Virus record (IMG/VR): IMGVR_UViG_3300025759_000141
Location: 1 to 51,099 of that record
DNA from: a virus
Length of the DNA stretch: 51,099 bases
Strand: one strand, 5' to 3'
Made by a program: the position numbers and the translations under genes. Positions within the stretch are counted from its first letter, which is position 1. Each line of letters begins with the position of its first letter. This document shows positions 22,079-27,441 of the stretch, one piece after another. Under the pieces are notes generated by a model. The model had not been told where the DNA came from. It searched no databases and saw only the letters and a program-made list of their open reading frames with translations.

Positions 22079-22613
22079 TCGTTGTTTCTTCAGGGGTGAT
22101 GTTGATTGTGACTGGGGCATAACTTTGTTTGATTTCCTCTAAAGCTTTCATCACGTCTTCTTTGCTCATGCTGTCAATCGAGCCATGACGGATTTCCGAT
22201 TTGTTAACGTAAATGTCGCCCTGCGCTTGACCGCGCCGATACTCAGCCTGCACGGCTGCGCTATATGCGCCGTTCTGCAAAGCCACATCGCGAATAGTTT
22301 GCAAATCTCTTAAATGCCTTTGATATGTTACCCCATACTTTTCGTCTAACTCGCGCCGGTAAGCTTGTATGGCGGCCACAACATGGGGCGAAATGTGTGG
22401 GTTGGTTAACTCATATGCCCGCGAATGGGCTGACGTAACAGCATATCCCGCATTGATAGCGGCCTCTCGCAAAGTTATCTGACCGTCTTTACTCACAAGT
22501 TCTTTTACAAAAAGTTCTTGCTTGCGGGTTAGGGGCTGCTCGACAGTTGCAGGCGGTCGGCCTCGCGTTTCACGGGGCTTGCCCGTCACTTTGCTTGCTG
22601 ATTTTCTTGCCAT
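21981..22613 (-). CDS. terS: Terminase small subunit
   Basis: A 210-residue protein. Residues about 28-85 have the TerS pattern: LTRKQELFVKELVSKDGQIT, LREAAINAGYAVTSAHSRAY, then ELTNPHISPHVVAAIQAYRR, a helix-turn-helix type DNA-binding unit. A coiled-coil oligomerisation part follows, and an acidic tail (ERSDAEIEPQDIVDAD) that probably contacts TerL. The ATG at 22613 is preferred to 22646 because the promoter's transcript would begin near 22642. It recognises the packaging site. It is unusual in lying 4 kb from terL, and its last about 100 bases are shared with the nuclease gene. Confidence 0.8.
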   Translation of the reverse strand: MARKSASKVTGKPRETRGRPPATVEQPLTRKQELFVKELVSKDGQITLREAAINAGYAVTSAHSRAYELTNPHISPHVVAAIQAYRRELDEKYGVTYQRHLRDLQTIRDVALQNGAYSAAVQAEYRRGQAQGDIYVNKSEIRHGSIDSMSKEDVMKALEEIKQSYAPVTINITPEETTNASNRGKARSRLLQADERSDAEIEPQDIVDAD

Positions 22614-22648
22614 AAGGATTTCACCGTTAATTTGGTCACGTCCCATAG

Positions 22649-22678
22649 TTTATACAGGATATACCTATATAGGGTCAA
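22649..22678 (-). promoter_or_regulatory. Promoter of terS
   Basis: Minus-strand -35 TTGACC (22673-22678), 18-bp spacer, -10 TATAAA (22649-22654), 36 nt from the chosen ATG. The spacer contains the near-palindrome CCTATATAGG (22664-22673), a possible operator. Confidence 0.7.
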
Positions 22679-22740
22679 AAATATTTTTTATAAAAAACGC
22701 GCTCAAATCACACTAAGGCCGATTTGGCATTTAACTAAAA

Positions 22741-22841
22741 GGTTACACCTTGTATTTTATAGTGTAACCGAGAAGTGTAACCTTTTTTCCTTTGTTTAAT
22801 AGTAAGTTACAACCAAAGTTACACGGTTACACCGGTTACAC
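22741..22841. repeat. GGTTACAC repeat cluster, origin or operator candidate
   Basis: Within 101 bp the octamer GGTTACAC occurs exactly at 22741-22748, 22825-22832 and 22834-22841, its reverse GTGTAACC at 22762-22769 and 22775-22782, and a near copy AGTTACAC at 22817-22824; AGTTACAA (22805-22812) is a weaker copy. The last copies are spaced eight to nine bases apart. No gene covers the region. Iterons of this kind are bound by initiators or repressors. Confidence 0.8.
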
Positions 22842-22890
22842 CTATTTTAAACAAAAAAATATTTTTTTTAAATTTCTCCCTATATAAGGT
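22842..22890. other. AT-rich tract next to the repeats
   Basis: Almost pure A/T over about 35 bases (runs of A, then T, at 22851-22877) directly beside the GGTTACAC cluster. A repeat cluster plus an AT-rich tract is the classic layout of a replication origin, where the tract is the unwinding element. The remaining noncoding bases to 22957 show no gene. Confidence 0.6.
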
Positions 22891-22957
22891 GATACCCGAA
22901 ATAACGCTTTTGAAGAAGAGTAACCGTTCTGTGGTTTCGGAACGACAAAATGTTATT

Positions 22958-23044
22958 TTATTTCCAAGCGTCCCATAAAAGAAAGGCCAGCAGGGCGAAC
23001 CCGCTGACCAGATAGGTGGTTATGAAGATGTCTTCAGGTGACAT
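22958..23044 (-). CDS. 28-aa single-span membrane peptide
   Basis: A 28-codon frame (MSPEDIFITTYLVSGFALLA, then FLLWDAWK). After six polar residues it is one continuous membrane span ending in a Trp/Lys border. The ATG overlaps the previous stop by 11 bases, and AAGG lies nine bases upstream. It is the last gene before the repeat region. Its length makes it easy to miss; the membrane pattern and coupling are the support. Confidence 0.5.
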   Translation of the reverse strand: MSPEDIFITTYLVSGFALLAFLLWDAWK

Positions 23045-23225
23045 CGCTGAAGCCTTTTTTGTTGGGCTCGACGATCTCCATTGCCCATTCCGCAGTCTGT
23101 TTGACAAAGCATTTATCTGGCAGCTTCTGCGCGGCCTTGTGTATCGAACGGACGGCTGACTCTAGCTGGGCTAGTTTGATTGACGTTCCTTGTTCGATTG
23201 CGGCTTCGACGTTATCAAGAGACAT
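23034..23225 (-). CDS. Small helical protein
   Basis: A 63-residue protein starting MSLDNVEAAIEQGTSIKLAQ and continuing with LESAVRSIHKAAQKLPDKCF. The start is set by a strong GGGGAGGCGG site upstream; the frame extends to 23276 but would overlap the zinc-ribbon gene further. It looks like an amphipathic helical protein. No family recognised. Confidence 0.65.
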   Translation of the reverse strand: MSLDNVEAAIEQGTSIKLAQLESAVRSIHKAAQKLPDKCFVKQTAEWAMEIVEPNKKGFSDVT

Positions 23226-23340
23226 TTTTTTCCGCCTCCCCGTATTCGACGCACTCATAGCAGGCGGTCGGTTCATCGAACATTTCGGTCAGGGCTTCGC
23301 ACTCTTCGCAGCCTTCGACAGGTTTAAAATCTGGGGACAT
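23215..23340 (-). CDS. 41-aa zinc-ribbon-like protein
   Basis: A 41-codon acidic frame with two CxxC pairs, C11-E-E-C14 and C27-Y-E-C30, spaced as in a small zinc ribbon. AAAGGA lies eight bases before the ATG. It overlaps the upstream gene by 17 bases and the downstream gene by 11, which is the general style of this cluster. Protein- or nucleic-acid-binding via zinc is inferred from the cysteines. Confidence 0.7.
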   Translation of the reverse strand: MSPDFKPVEGCEECEALTEMFDEPTACYECVEYGEAEKNVS

Positions 23341-23500
23341 ATCGCATTCCTTTCATTTGCAGATTTTTAACAGCCATATATTCGCGGTGCTTGGCGTCTA
23401 TTTCTTCCTGCTCAACTTGGTCGAAACACATATCGCCAAACTCGCGCATCAGTCTGCGGACTTCTTCGTCCACATTTAAAAGTCTATTATCAGTCTTCAT
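23324..23500 (-). CDS. Small protein of unknown function
   Basis: A 58-residue charged helical protein (MKTDNRLLNVDEEVRRLMRE then EEIDAKHREYMAVKNLQMKG). The ATG at 23500 has GGTGA five bases upstream and is preferred to the one at 23512. It overlaps both neighbours by a few bases. No family recognised. Confidence 0.6.
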   Translation of the reverse strand: MKTDNRLLNVDEEVRRLMREFGDMCFDQVEQEEIDAKHREYMAVKNLQMKGMRYVPRF

Positions 23501-23786
23501 TGTTGTCACCATTTAACCACTTTGCGCGGTGCCAACCATCTCCGCCGGTCATAAAGAACTCTTTTTGCATACGTTCTTTGATCTCGATCATGCGGCGCGG
23601 GATACTAGCGTCAAACAATTCGTACCCTTCGCAGTAATCACAATCAAATTCACGGAGAATGTTGACTGCATCTAGCAAAGCTGCCAACTGTTTTTCTGAC
23701 AGTGTAGTTTGCAAAGCATAAACATTTTTTACGCGCTCAACTTCTTTAGCTTCGCGCTCCAATTCCCAAGGTTCTTTTTTAGCCAT
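23490..23786 (-). CDS. Small helical protein of unknown function
   Basis: A 98-residue protein rich in charged helix: KKEPWELEREAKEVERVKNV at the N-terminus, TTLSEKQLAALLDAVNILRE in the middle, and a CDYC pair near residues 49-52. The C-terminus is acidic. It is translationally linked to its neighbours by short overlaps. No family recognised. Confidence 0.6.
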   Translation of the reverse strand: MAKKEPWELEREAKEVERVKNVYALQTTLSEKQLAALLDAVNILREFDCDYCEGYELFDASIPRRMIEIKERMQKEFFMTGGDGWHRAKWLNGDNNED

Positions 23787-23955
23787 TGTCTGTTATCTCC
23801 CAGATGTTTTCCATTGTCCAATCCTGACCGCCTTTGCACTCCCAGCCTTCAACATCGGCAGTGCCTGCAAATTCCCACGCTTCCGCTTCGCTTTTTGCCT
23901 CGACGATCAACTCATACCCCACGTCCATAGTGGCAGTTACTTTAAACTTCGCCAT
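23779..23955 (-). CDS. DpnD/PcfM-like small protein
   Basis: A 58-residue protein, MAKFKVTATMDVGYELIVEA followed by KSEAEAWEFAGTADVEGWEC. The strand-helix pattern VEAKSEAEAWEFA is like the DpnD/PcfM C-terminal family found on mobile elements. GGGAGG lies seven to eight bases upstream of this ATG, so a longer frame to 24072 is rejected. Function unknown. Confidence 0.65.
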   Translation of the reverse strand: MAKFKVTATMDVGYELIVEAKSEAEAWEFAGTADVEGWECKGGQDWTMENIWEITDNG

Positions 23956-24283
23956 GAATTTTTTCCTCCCACGTCCGCAGACCATGTGCATGGTCTTCCA
24001 GAAAATACGCAATTTCTTCCGCGTTGCTGTCGTCCAAGGTTCCATCCCTGAAACACTTAGCCCAATGCTCAAGGCTGTCGATAAGGCTCCGTGAGCCGTG
24101 AGCCGCGGTCTTTGTTGCTTTGCCTACGATATACGCAGCGCGTAGCTCGTTCTCGATTACCTTAAAGTCATCCAGATACATTGTGACGGCGGGGTTAGCG
24201 TCCTGATGCGTGATCAGGTCGTCATAATCTACACCAGCGCATTTAGCGATATATCTGGTGCGTTCGTTAGCGTTAAATGTCAT
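23942..24283 (-). CDS. HWAKC-motif protein, larger paralogue
   Basis: A 113-residue protein. Residues about 67-78 read SLIDSLEHWAKC, a motif shared with the 55-aa product of the next gene upstream (SLDHWAKCIADDD). The leader CTACGGGAGATTGCT before the ATG is identical in both genes, which points to duplication of the unit. The rest is acidic and helical. No known family; a small regulatory or host-interaction protein is possible. Confidence 0.65.
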   Translation of the reverse strand: MTFNANERTRYIAKCAGVDYDDLITHQDANPAVTMYLDDFKVIENELRAAYIVGKATKTAAHGSRSLIDSLEHWAKCFRDGTLDDSNAEEIAYFLEDHAHGLRTWEEKIHGEV

Positions 24284-24298
24284 AGCAATCTCCCGTAG

Positions 24299-24466
24299 CT
24301 ACCATTGATATTCGTAGTTATAATTATATTCGGCATCCAATGAGTGCCACGCCTGTTCATAAGCATAATCCCAGTTTGTGTGGTAGCCAGTGGCTATGTC
24401 ATCATCGGCAATACATTTTGCCCAATGATCCAGACTAGGCTCGTGGTCAAGTGGTAATTCTTCCAT
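24299..24466 (-). CDS. HWAKC-motif protein, 55 aa
   Basis: A 55-codon acidic frame (MEELPLDHEPSLDHWAKCIA, DDDIATGYHTNWDYAYEQAW, then a Tyr/Asn-rich end). It shares SLxHWAKC and the exact ribosome-site leader with its downstream neighbour and has a strong promoter at the standard distance (37 nt). The TAG stop lies 15 bases before the next ATG. Unknown function. Confidence 0.75.
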   Translation of the reverse strand: MEELPLDHEPSLDHWAKCIADDDIATGYHTNWDYAYEQAWHSLDAEYNYNYEYQW

Positions 24467-24502
24467 AGCAATCTCCCGTAGCTATATGTATACGATTTAT
24501 CC

Positions 24503-24531
24503 CATATACTATATAAATAAAAAGCTGTCAA
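24503..24531 (-). promoter_or_regulatory. Promoter of the HWAKC gene group
   Basis: A near-consensus sigma70 promoter on the minus strand: TTGACA (24526-24531), 17-bp spacer, TATATG (24503-24508), continuing GGGATAAAT. It overlaps the last codons of the upstream gene. CTACGGGAG is at 24473-24481. It probably drives the run of small genes down to 22958. Confidence 0.8.
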
Positions 24532-24776
24532 TGGCGAACATTGTCCTCGTCTTCCACTGCTATAGCTGCCGCTGCCGCAGCGTGGTGCATAGCAGAGGAA
24601 ATCATACCAAGGGTAGTGCTTTGGTCTTCGCTGGACAGTATGAGGCGAAATAGCAACGCGGTCAGCGCACCGCCCATCGCGGCTCCGGCTTGGATGTCGC
24701 TATTCTCGAAATCGTCTAGCAGTTCATTCATCATGTCGCTTGCTAGGTCGAAATCCTTTTCCAGATCGCTGCTCAT
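24528..24776 (-). CDS. Small acidic protein, Ala-rich
   Basis: An 82-residue protein starting MSSDLEKDFDLASDMMNELL, with an Ala/Gly-rich hydrophobic middle (AAMGGALTALLFRLILS) and an Ala-rich helix (HHAAAAAAIAVEDEDN). The ATG at 24776 overlaps the previous stop as ATGA; an earlier ATG at 24797 is less likely. The middle could be a weak membrane segment. No family recognised. Confidence 0.65.
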   Translation of the reverse strand: MSSDLEKDFDLASDMMNELLDDFENSDIQAGAAMGGALTALLFRLILSSEDQSTTLGMISSAMHHAAAAAAIAVEDEDNVRH

Positions 24777-24958
24777 CCGCGCTGTATCCTTTTCCACGCC
24801 GCTTGGATTTCGGCTGATTTGTCTACCGCTTCACGGCTATATTGGCCTTCGGCCGCGGTTCGTGAAGCGTGTAGCACGACGGCTGTATTTACGAGCGCGA
24901 CGGCTGTTTGCCAGTCCATATCCCGCGCCTTATCCAAAATTATATCTGATCTATTCAT
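24773..24958 (-). CDS. Small helical protein
   Basis: A 61-residue helical protein (MNRSDIILDKARDMDWQTAV, then ALVNTAVVLHASRTAAEGQY). The ATG at 24958 is chosen because it is 37 nt from the -10 box, as at sibling promoters, and because 24967 is only two bases from ACGGGAG. The start at 25024 would precede the transcript. No family recognised. Confidence 0.65.
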   Translation of the reverse strand: MNRSDIILDKARDMDWQTAVALVNTAVVLHASRTAAEGQYSREAVDKSAEIQAAWKRIQRG

Positions 24959-24994
24959 CGTTGTCATTTCTCCCGTAGTACATAAGATATTTCC

Positions 24995-25024
24995 CATATA
25001 ATATAAATGACAACATATTGTCAA
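24995..25024 (-). promoter_or_regulatory. Promoter of the 24773-24958 gene pair
   Basis: Minus-strand TTGACA (25019-25024), 18-bp spacer, TATATG (24995-25000), or TTATAT with 17 bp. TACTACGGGAG follows at 24970-24980. The same motif set as at 24503 and 21289. Confidence 0.78.
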
Positions 25025-25028
25025 CAGG

Positions 25029-25064
25029 AAAAAGAAAACCCCCAGAGCGGCATCACTCTGGGGG
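25029..25064 (-). terminator. Terminator between the small-gene units
   Basis: On the minus strand CCCCCAGAG and CTCTGGGGG (25056-25064 with 25039-25047) form a nine-base stem with an eight-base loop, followed by TTTTCTTTTT. Minus-strand transcripts that reach it would come from 25591 or further right, running antisense through the plus-strand nuclease gene. Confidence 0.8.
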
Positions 25065-25191
25065 CTACACTACGGGAATGTAAAGCTTGGGGGCTCTACG
25101 AGGATGAATATATACGAATGTATGGGAATTGCAACATATAAATGGGCATAAAAGATGTTTTTTTTCAAATAATTCTATGTAAAGTGGTTTT

Positions 25192-25596
25192 ATGTATAAA
25201 GCGATCAACTCAGGAAAGATCGGCGAGCTTATTTGCATGGTTCGCCTGATGAAGCTGGAAGTCCCGTGCGAGATAGTTCACATCGAAACCACCGACATCG
25301 TGGCGCAATTACCTGAAGGTTTGATCCGCATCCAAGTGAAATCCAGTCAGTTTAAAAGAAACCACAGCGGGGTTGGCTATCAGTTTTCGCTGGCTTACGG
25401 CGGACGGAAAAAGCCGCTTACGAAAGAGCACTGCGACGTGGTTGCTTTTGTCGCGTTAGATCGAGAGCGCGTTTTGTTTAAACCGGTAGAATGTTTAAAG
25501 GGGCAGATAACCAAGCGGTTTCTGCCCCATAAGTTTGATAGAGATGATCTTGAGTCTAGGTCTTGGAACCATTGCCTAGATCACTTGTTTTTATGA
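25192..25596 (+). CDS. PD-(D/E)XK nuclease-like protein
   Basis: A 134-residue protein, one of only two plus-strand genes. It has the small-resolvase layout: E12 in KIGELICMVRLMKL, D35 in IETTDIVAQ, and IQVKSS with Q48 and K50, the usual core of the fold in group-I-intron-type endonucleases and similar families. Glutamine replaces the usual acidic residue (D/E-x-K as Q-x-K), a known variant. The gene converges on another nuclease-like gene and overlaps it by six bases. A conventional promoter is not obvious; the region 25065-25191 has leader-like CTACGGGAATG and TATGGGAATT motifs. Could be a homing-type or resolvase-type enzyme. Confidence 0.65.
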   Translation: MYKAINSGKIGELICMVRLMKLEVPCEIVHIETTDIVAQLPEGLIRIQVKSSQFKRNHSGVGYQFSLAYGGRKKPLTKEHCDVVAFVALDRERVLFKPVECLKGQITKRFLPHKFDRDDLESRSWNHCLDHLFL

Positions 25597-26007
25597 AAAC
25601 AAACCCACATTAAAATGAACCACTTTTTCTATATCTTTGGGATCACCCCTGTCTTTGCGGCCGCCGGTTGAAACAACGCCTCTAGCGGTGCTCATGTTAA
25701 GCATCCCACAAGTGTCAGACCAACGCACGAAAAGCACCGTGGGTATCTTGACAAGATGATAAATGCTCACGGCTATATTAACTTTTCTTTCAGAAATCAT
25801 GTAAGTTTTATATTTTTGTTTCGGGTTGTTTCGGCATTTTATCTCTATGAAACAACTTAATGCGTCTTTAGAGCAGACGGCATAGTCAAAACAGGAAAGC
25901 TTTGGCAGCTTGTACAAAGTACAGTCAGGATTTCTTTTTTGTATGTATTCTGCACAAGCTCTTTCGTTTTCTATGTCCGCCGAACTTTCATAAACGGGTC
26001 GCATCAT
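25591..26007 (-). CDS. PD-(D/E)XK nuclease-like protein
   Basis: A 138-residue protein with a compact restriction-like core: a first helix ENERACAEYIQKRN, then FDYAVCSKD with D41 and FIEIKCRNN with E55 and K57. The C-terminal half is basic. This is the classical D...ExK order and differs from the plus-strand neighbour, so the two are not simple duplicates. It ends the zinc-ribbon gene run. Possible roles are host DNA degradation or DNA repair; no specific family recognised. Confidence 0.6.
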   Translation of the reverse strand: MMRPVYESSADIENERACAEYIQKRNPDCTLYKLPKLSCFDYAVCSKDALSCFIEIKCRNNPKQKYKTYMISERKVNIAVSIYHLVKIPTVLFVRWSDTCGMLNMSTARGVVSTGGRKDRGDPKDIEKVVHFNVGLFS

Positions 26008-26288
26008 AAACGCCCGTCATAGATAGCTGCTTCCAGTTCTTCGTCGCTCATACTATCAAAATCAAGCTCCGTGAACCGCGGTTTGTATTTCGGTTTCCGC
26101 GGCCGAACTGGTTTAGCTTTGGGGGCGGCCGCTATTGGAGCGACAACCGTATTATTTTTTTCTTGTAGATATTCGAGGGTGGCGTATTTATGTCCGCAAG
26201 TAAGGCATTTACGGTTGCGACGAATGGTATTTCCGTGTGGCCTGCTATTATATACTTTACTTTTCCCCTGACACTTCGGGCAAATCAC
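26004..26288 (-). CDS. NrdR-like zinc-ribbon protein
   Basis: A 94-residue protein starting at a GTG with AGGGAG six bases upstream (a frame to 26345 overlaps the previous gene). Residues 1-41 follow the N-terminal zinc ribbon of the regulator NrdR: C3-x2-C6 in MICPKCQGKSKVYNSRPHG and C28-x2-C31 in RKCLTCGHKYATLEYL. It lacks the NrdR ATP-cone; instead it has an Ala/Pro/Lys-rich linker and an acidic end (LDFDSMSDEELEAAIYDG). It may bind DNA through the ribbon, but would not sense nucleotides as NrdR does. Confidence 0.7.
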   Translation of the reverse strand: MICPKCQGKSKVYNSRPHGNTIRRNRKCLTCGHKYATLEYLQEKNNTVVAPIAAAPKAKPVRPRKPKYKPRFTELDFDSMSDEELEAAIYDGRL

Positions 26289-26475
26289 ATTGCTCTCCCT
26301 GACAGCATTCGTTGATATAAAGTTTGCACACGGCGCATTGCACATGACCGTGCACTTCGACTGGTGGTAAATTTGTCCGGCAGCGCGGGCACTGGTTGTT
26401 GTCTAAAAGCTTTTGTATTTTACCGGCGGCACCAAAAGGTTTGGGGGGATAATTCAGTTCTCTGTTCTTCATCAT
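26257..26475 (-). CDS. Cysteine-rich zinc-ribbon-like protein
   Basis: A 72-residue protein with pairs C29-x2-C32 and C47-x2-C50 (NNQCPRCRTN and VQCAVCKLY) and further C57, C58, C63. The first two pairs can form one zinc ribbon. The start is uncertain (GTG at 26499, ATGs at 26475 and 26472); GGAG nine bases before 26475 favours it. It overlaps both neighbours. No known function. Confidence 0.6.
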   Translation of the reverse strand: MMKNRELNYPPKPFGAAGKIQKLLDNNQCPRCRTNLPPVEVHGHVQCAVCKLYINECCQGEQCDLPEVSGEK

Positions 26476-26617
26476 CTTCCAACTCTCCTGATCCGCCACA
26501 AAGCTCGCACTCTAACAACCGGTCTTCAAGCCACCCGCCCCGCCAAGACATCGGGGAGGACACTGAGACTTCATACTCACATTGTCCCTCCCCGCCGCAC
26601 TCAGGGCAAGTTTTCAT
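26420..26617 (-). CDS. DnaJ-like zinc-finger protein
   Basis: A 65-residue protein with two CxxCGGxG units, CPECGGEG (C4, C7) and CELCGGSG (C37, C40), as found in the cysteine-rich region of DnaJ. No J-domain is present. It overlaps both neighbours by several bases. Zinc binding and protein interaction are likely by analogy; no further function visible. Confidence 0.65.
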   Translation of the reverse strand: MKTCPECGGEGQCEYEVSVSSPMSWRGGWLEDRLLECELCGGSGELEDDEEQRTELSPQTFWCRR

Positions 26618-27030
26618 TTTACAATTTTGAGGGTTTGTTTAGCGCGTTGCTTATTATAATGTTTGTTATGATGCGCTTTGACCCGATCAGGGTTGTTTTT
26701 TGCCCAGTTGCGCTTAGAGCATGACTTAGAACAGAACAAGCGTTGAAGACCCGTGAGCCGCGTACCGCATTGCTTGCAGTTTACACGGCCGTTTTTGCGC
26801 TTTACTTTTGGCTCTTTTGCCCATTCAGGGATAAACTCGAAAGACATTCCACCGTCAGGGGTGAAGTGAACGTCTTCAGGCAGTTTCTGTTCCTGCTCGT
26901 CCAATTCAGCTTCAACCAGAAGGCCGTAGGCCGCGAGCCGCTTCATAGAAGGCGTGGCTTTTATACCATGCTCGTCGATATCGTTAAGAACGTCCCCGAT
27001 CGTAGAGACAATTAGTTTTGTGTAATCCAT
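26614..27030 (-). CDS. Zinc-finger protein, first in its transcript
   Basis: A 138-residue protein starting MDYTKLIVSTIGDVLNDIDE. The C-terminal part has C85-x2-C88 (NCKQCGTRLTGLQ) and C100-x3-C104 (FCSKSCSKRNWAKN), followed by a basic HHNKHYNKQRAK tail, like small HNH-neighbour or ribosomal-type zinc fingers. No HNH catalytic core is evident. TACGGGAG and a promoter at the standard 35-nt distance fix the start at 27030. Confidence 0.65.
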   Translation of the reverse strand: MDYTKLIVSTIGDVLNDIDEHGIKATPSMKRLAAYGLLVEAELDEQEQKLPEDVHFTPDGGMSFEFIPEWAKEPKVKRKNGRVNCKQCGTRLTGLQRLFCSKSCSKRNWAKNNPDRVKAHHNKHYNKQRAKQTLKIVK

Positions 27031-27064
27031 TTTAGGCTCCCGTATAAGAGTTAACATTATTTAT

Positions 27065-27093
27065 CCCATACCATAGGGTAAAAAATATATCAA
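27065..27093 (-). promoter_or_regulatory. Promoter of the zinc-ribbon gene run
   Basis: Minus-strand TTGATA (27088-27093), 17-bp spacer, TATGGG (27065-27070) continuing ATAAAT; 35 nt to the ATG. The -35 overlaps the stop codon of the 35-aa basic gene. Likely drives 27030 down to 25591. Confidence 0.7.
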
Positions 27094-27197
27094 CCGAAAA
27101 AAGTTTTAACTTTATTCCGCTTATTTAGGTTTTTCTTATGGCGGCCTTTTCGCCGAATACGCTTTTTAAAAGCGAGTACGACGGTTTGTTTAGCCAT
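27090..27197 (-). CDS. 35-aa strongly basic protein
   Basis: A 35-codon frame (MAKQTVVLAFKKRIRRKGRH, then KKNLNKRNKVKTFFG) that starts eight bases inside the end of the RHH gene. A similar pattern, a short hydrophobic start, a Lys/Arg-rich core with GRHKKNLNK, and a short tail, is familiar from small phage proteins. It may bind RNA or DNA. No clear ribosome site; translation is probably coupled. Confidence 0.6.
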   Translation of the reverse strand: MAKQTVVLAFKKRIRRKGRHKKNLNKRNKVKTFFG

Positions 27198-27327
27198 TCT
27201 GTTTATAGACTTCCCACATTATCCGAAGCTGCCCACTGATTGTGCGCCCTTCTGATTTTGCGAGACTTTTAATCTGCTCATATACCTCGATCGGTACTAA
27301 AACAGATTTCCATTTTGTTATGTCCAT
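27190..27327 (-). CDS. Ribbon-helix-helix (Arc/CopG-like) regulator
   Basis: A 45-residue protein with the full RHH pattern: strand KWKSVLVPIEV, helix EVYEQIKSLAKSEG, turn RTISG, and helix QLRIMWEVYKQ. TAGGGG lies about nine bases before the ATG. RHH proteins bind palindromic operators as dimers; this is the only clear DNA-binding regulator in the window, so it is a good candidate to act at the conserved promoters or dyads. That link is inferred. Confidence 0.8.
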   Translation of the reverse strand: MDITKWKSVLVPIEVYEQIKSLAKSEGRTISGQLRIMWEVYKQNG

Positions 27328-27361
27328 AAGAAAACCCCTACATATGGTGCTGATATAAGCG

Positions 27362-27390
27362 AATATATAGGAGCACTGAGGATAAAACAA
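27362..27390 (-). promoter_or_regulatory. Promoter of the RHH regulator
   Basis: Minus-strand TTGTTT (27385-27390), 17-bp spacer, TATATT (27362-27367), 35 nt to the ATG. The -10 region and downstream bases (TATATATTCGCTTATATC) resemble the core of the divergent promoter at 34499-34538. Confidence 0.65.
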
Positions 27391-27392
27391 GC

Positions 27393-27422
27393 AAAAAAAG
27401 CCCTGTACCGTAAGCACAGGGC
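27393..27422 (-). terminator. Terminator of the replication operon
   Basis: On the minus strand GCCCTGT and ACAGGGC (27416-27422 with 27400-27406) with a nine-base loop and seven T. It lies 20 bases after the stop of the 27-aa gene following polA. Confidence 0.9.
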
Positions 27423-27441
27423 GAGTTTAGGGAGGAAACCA

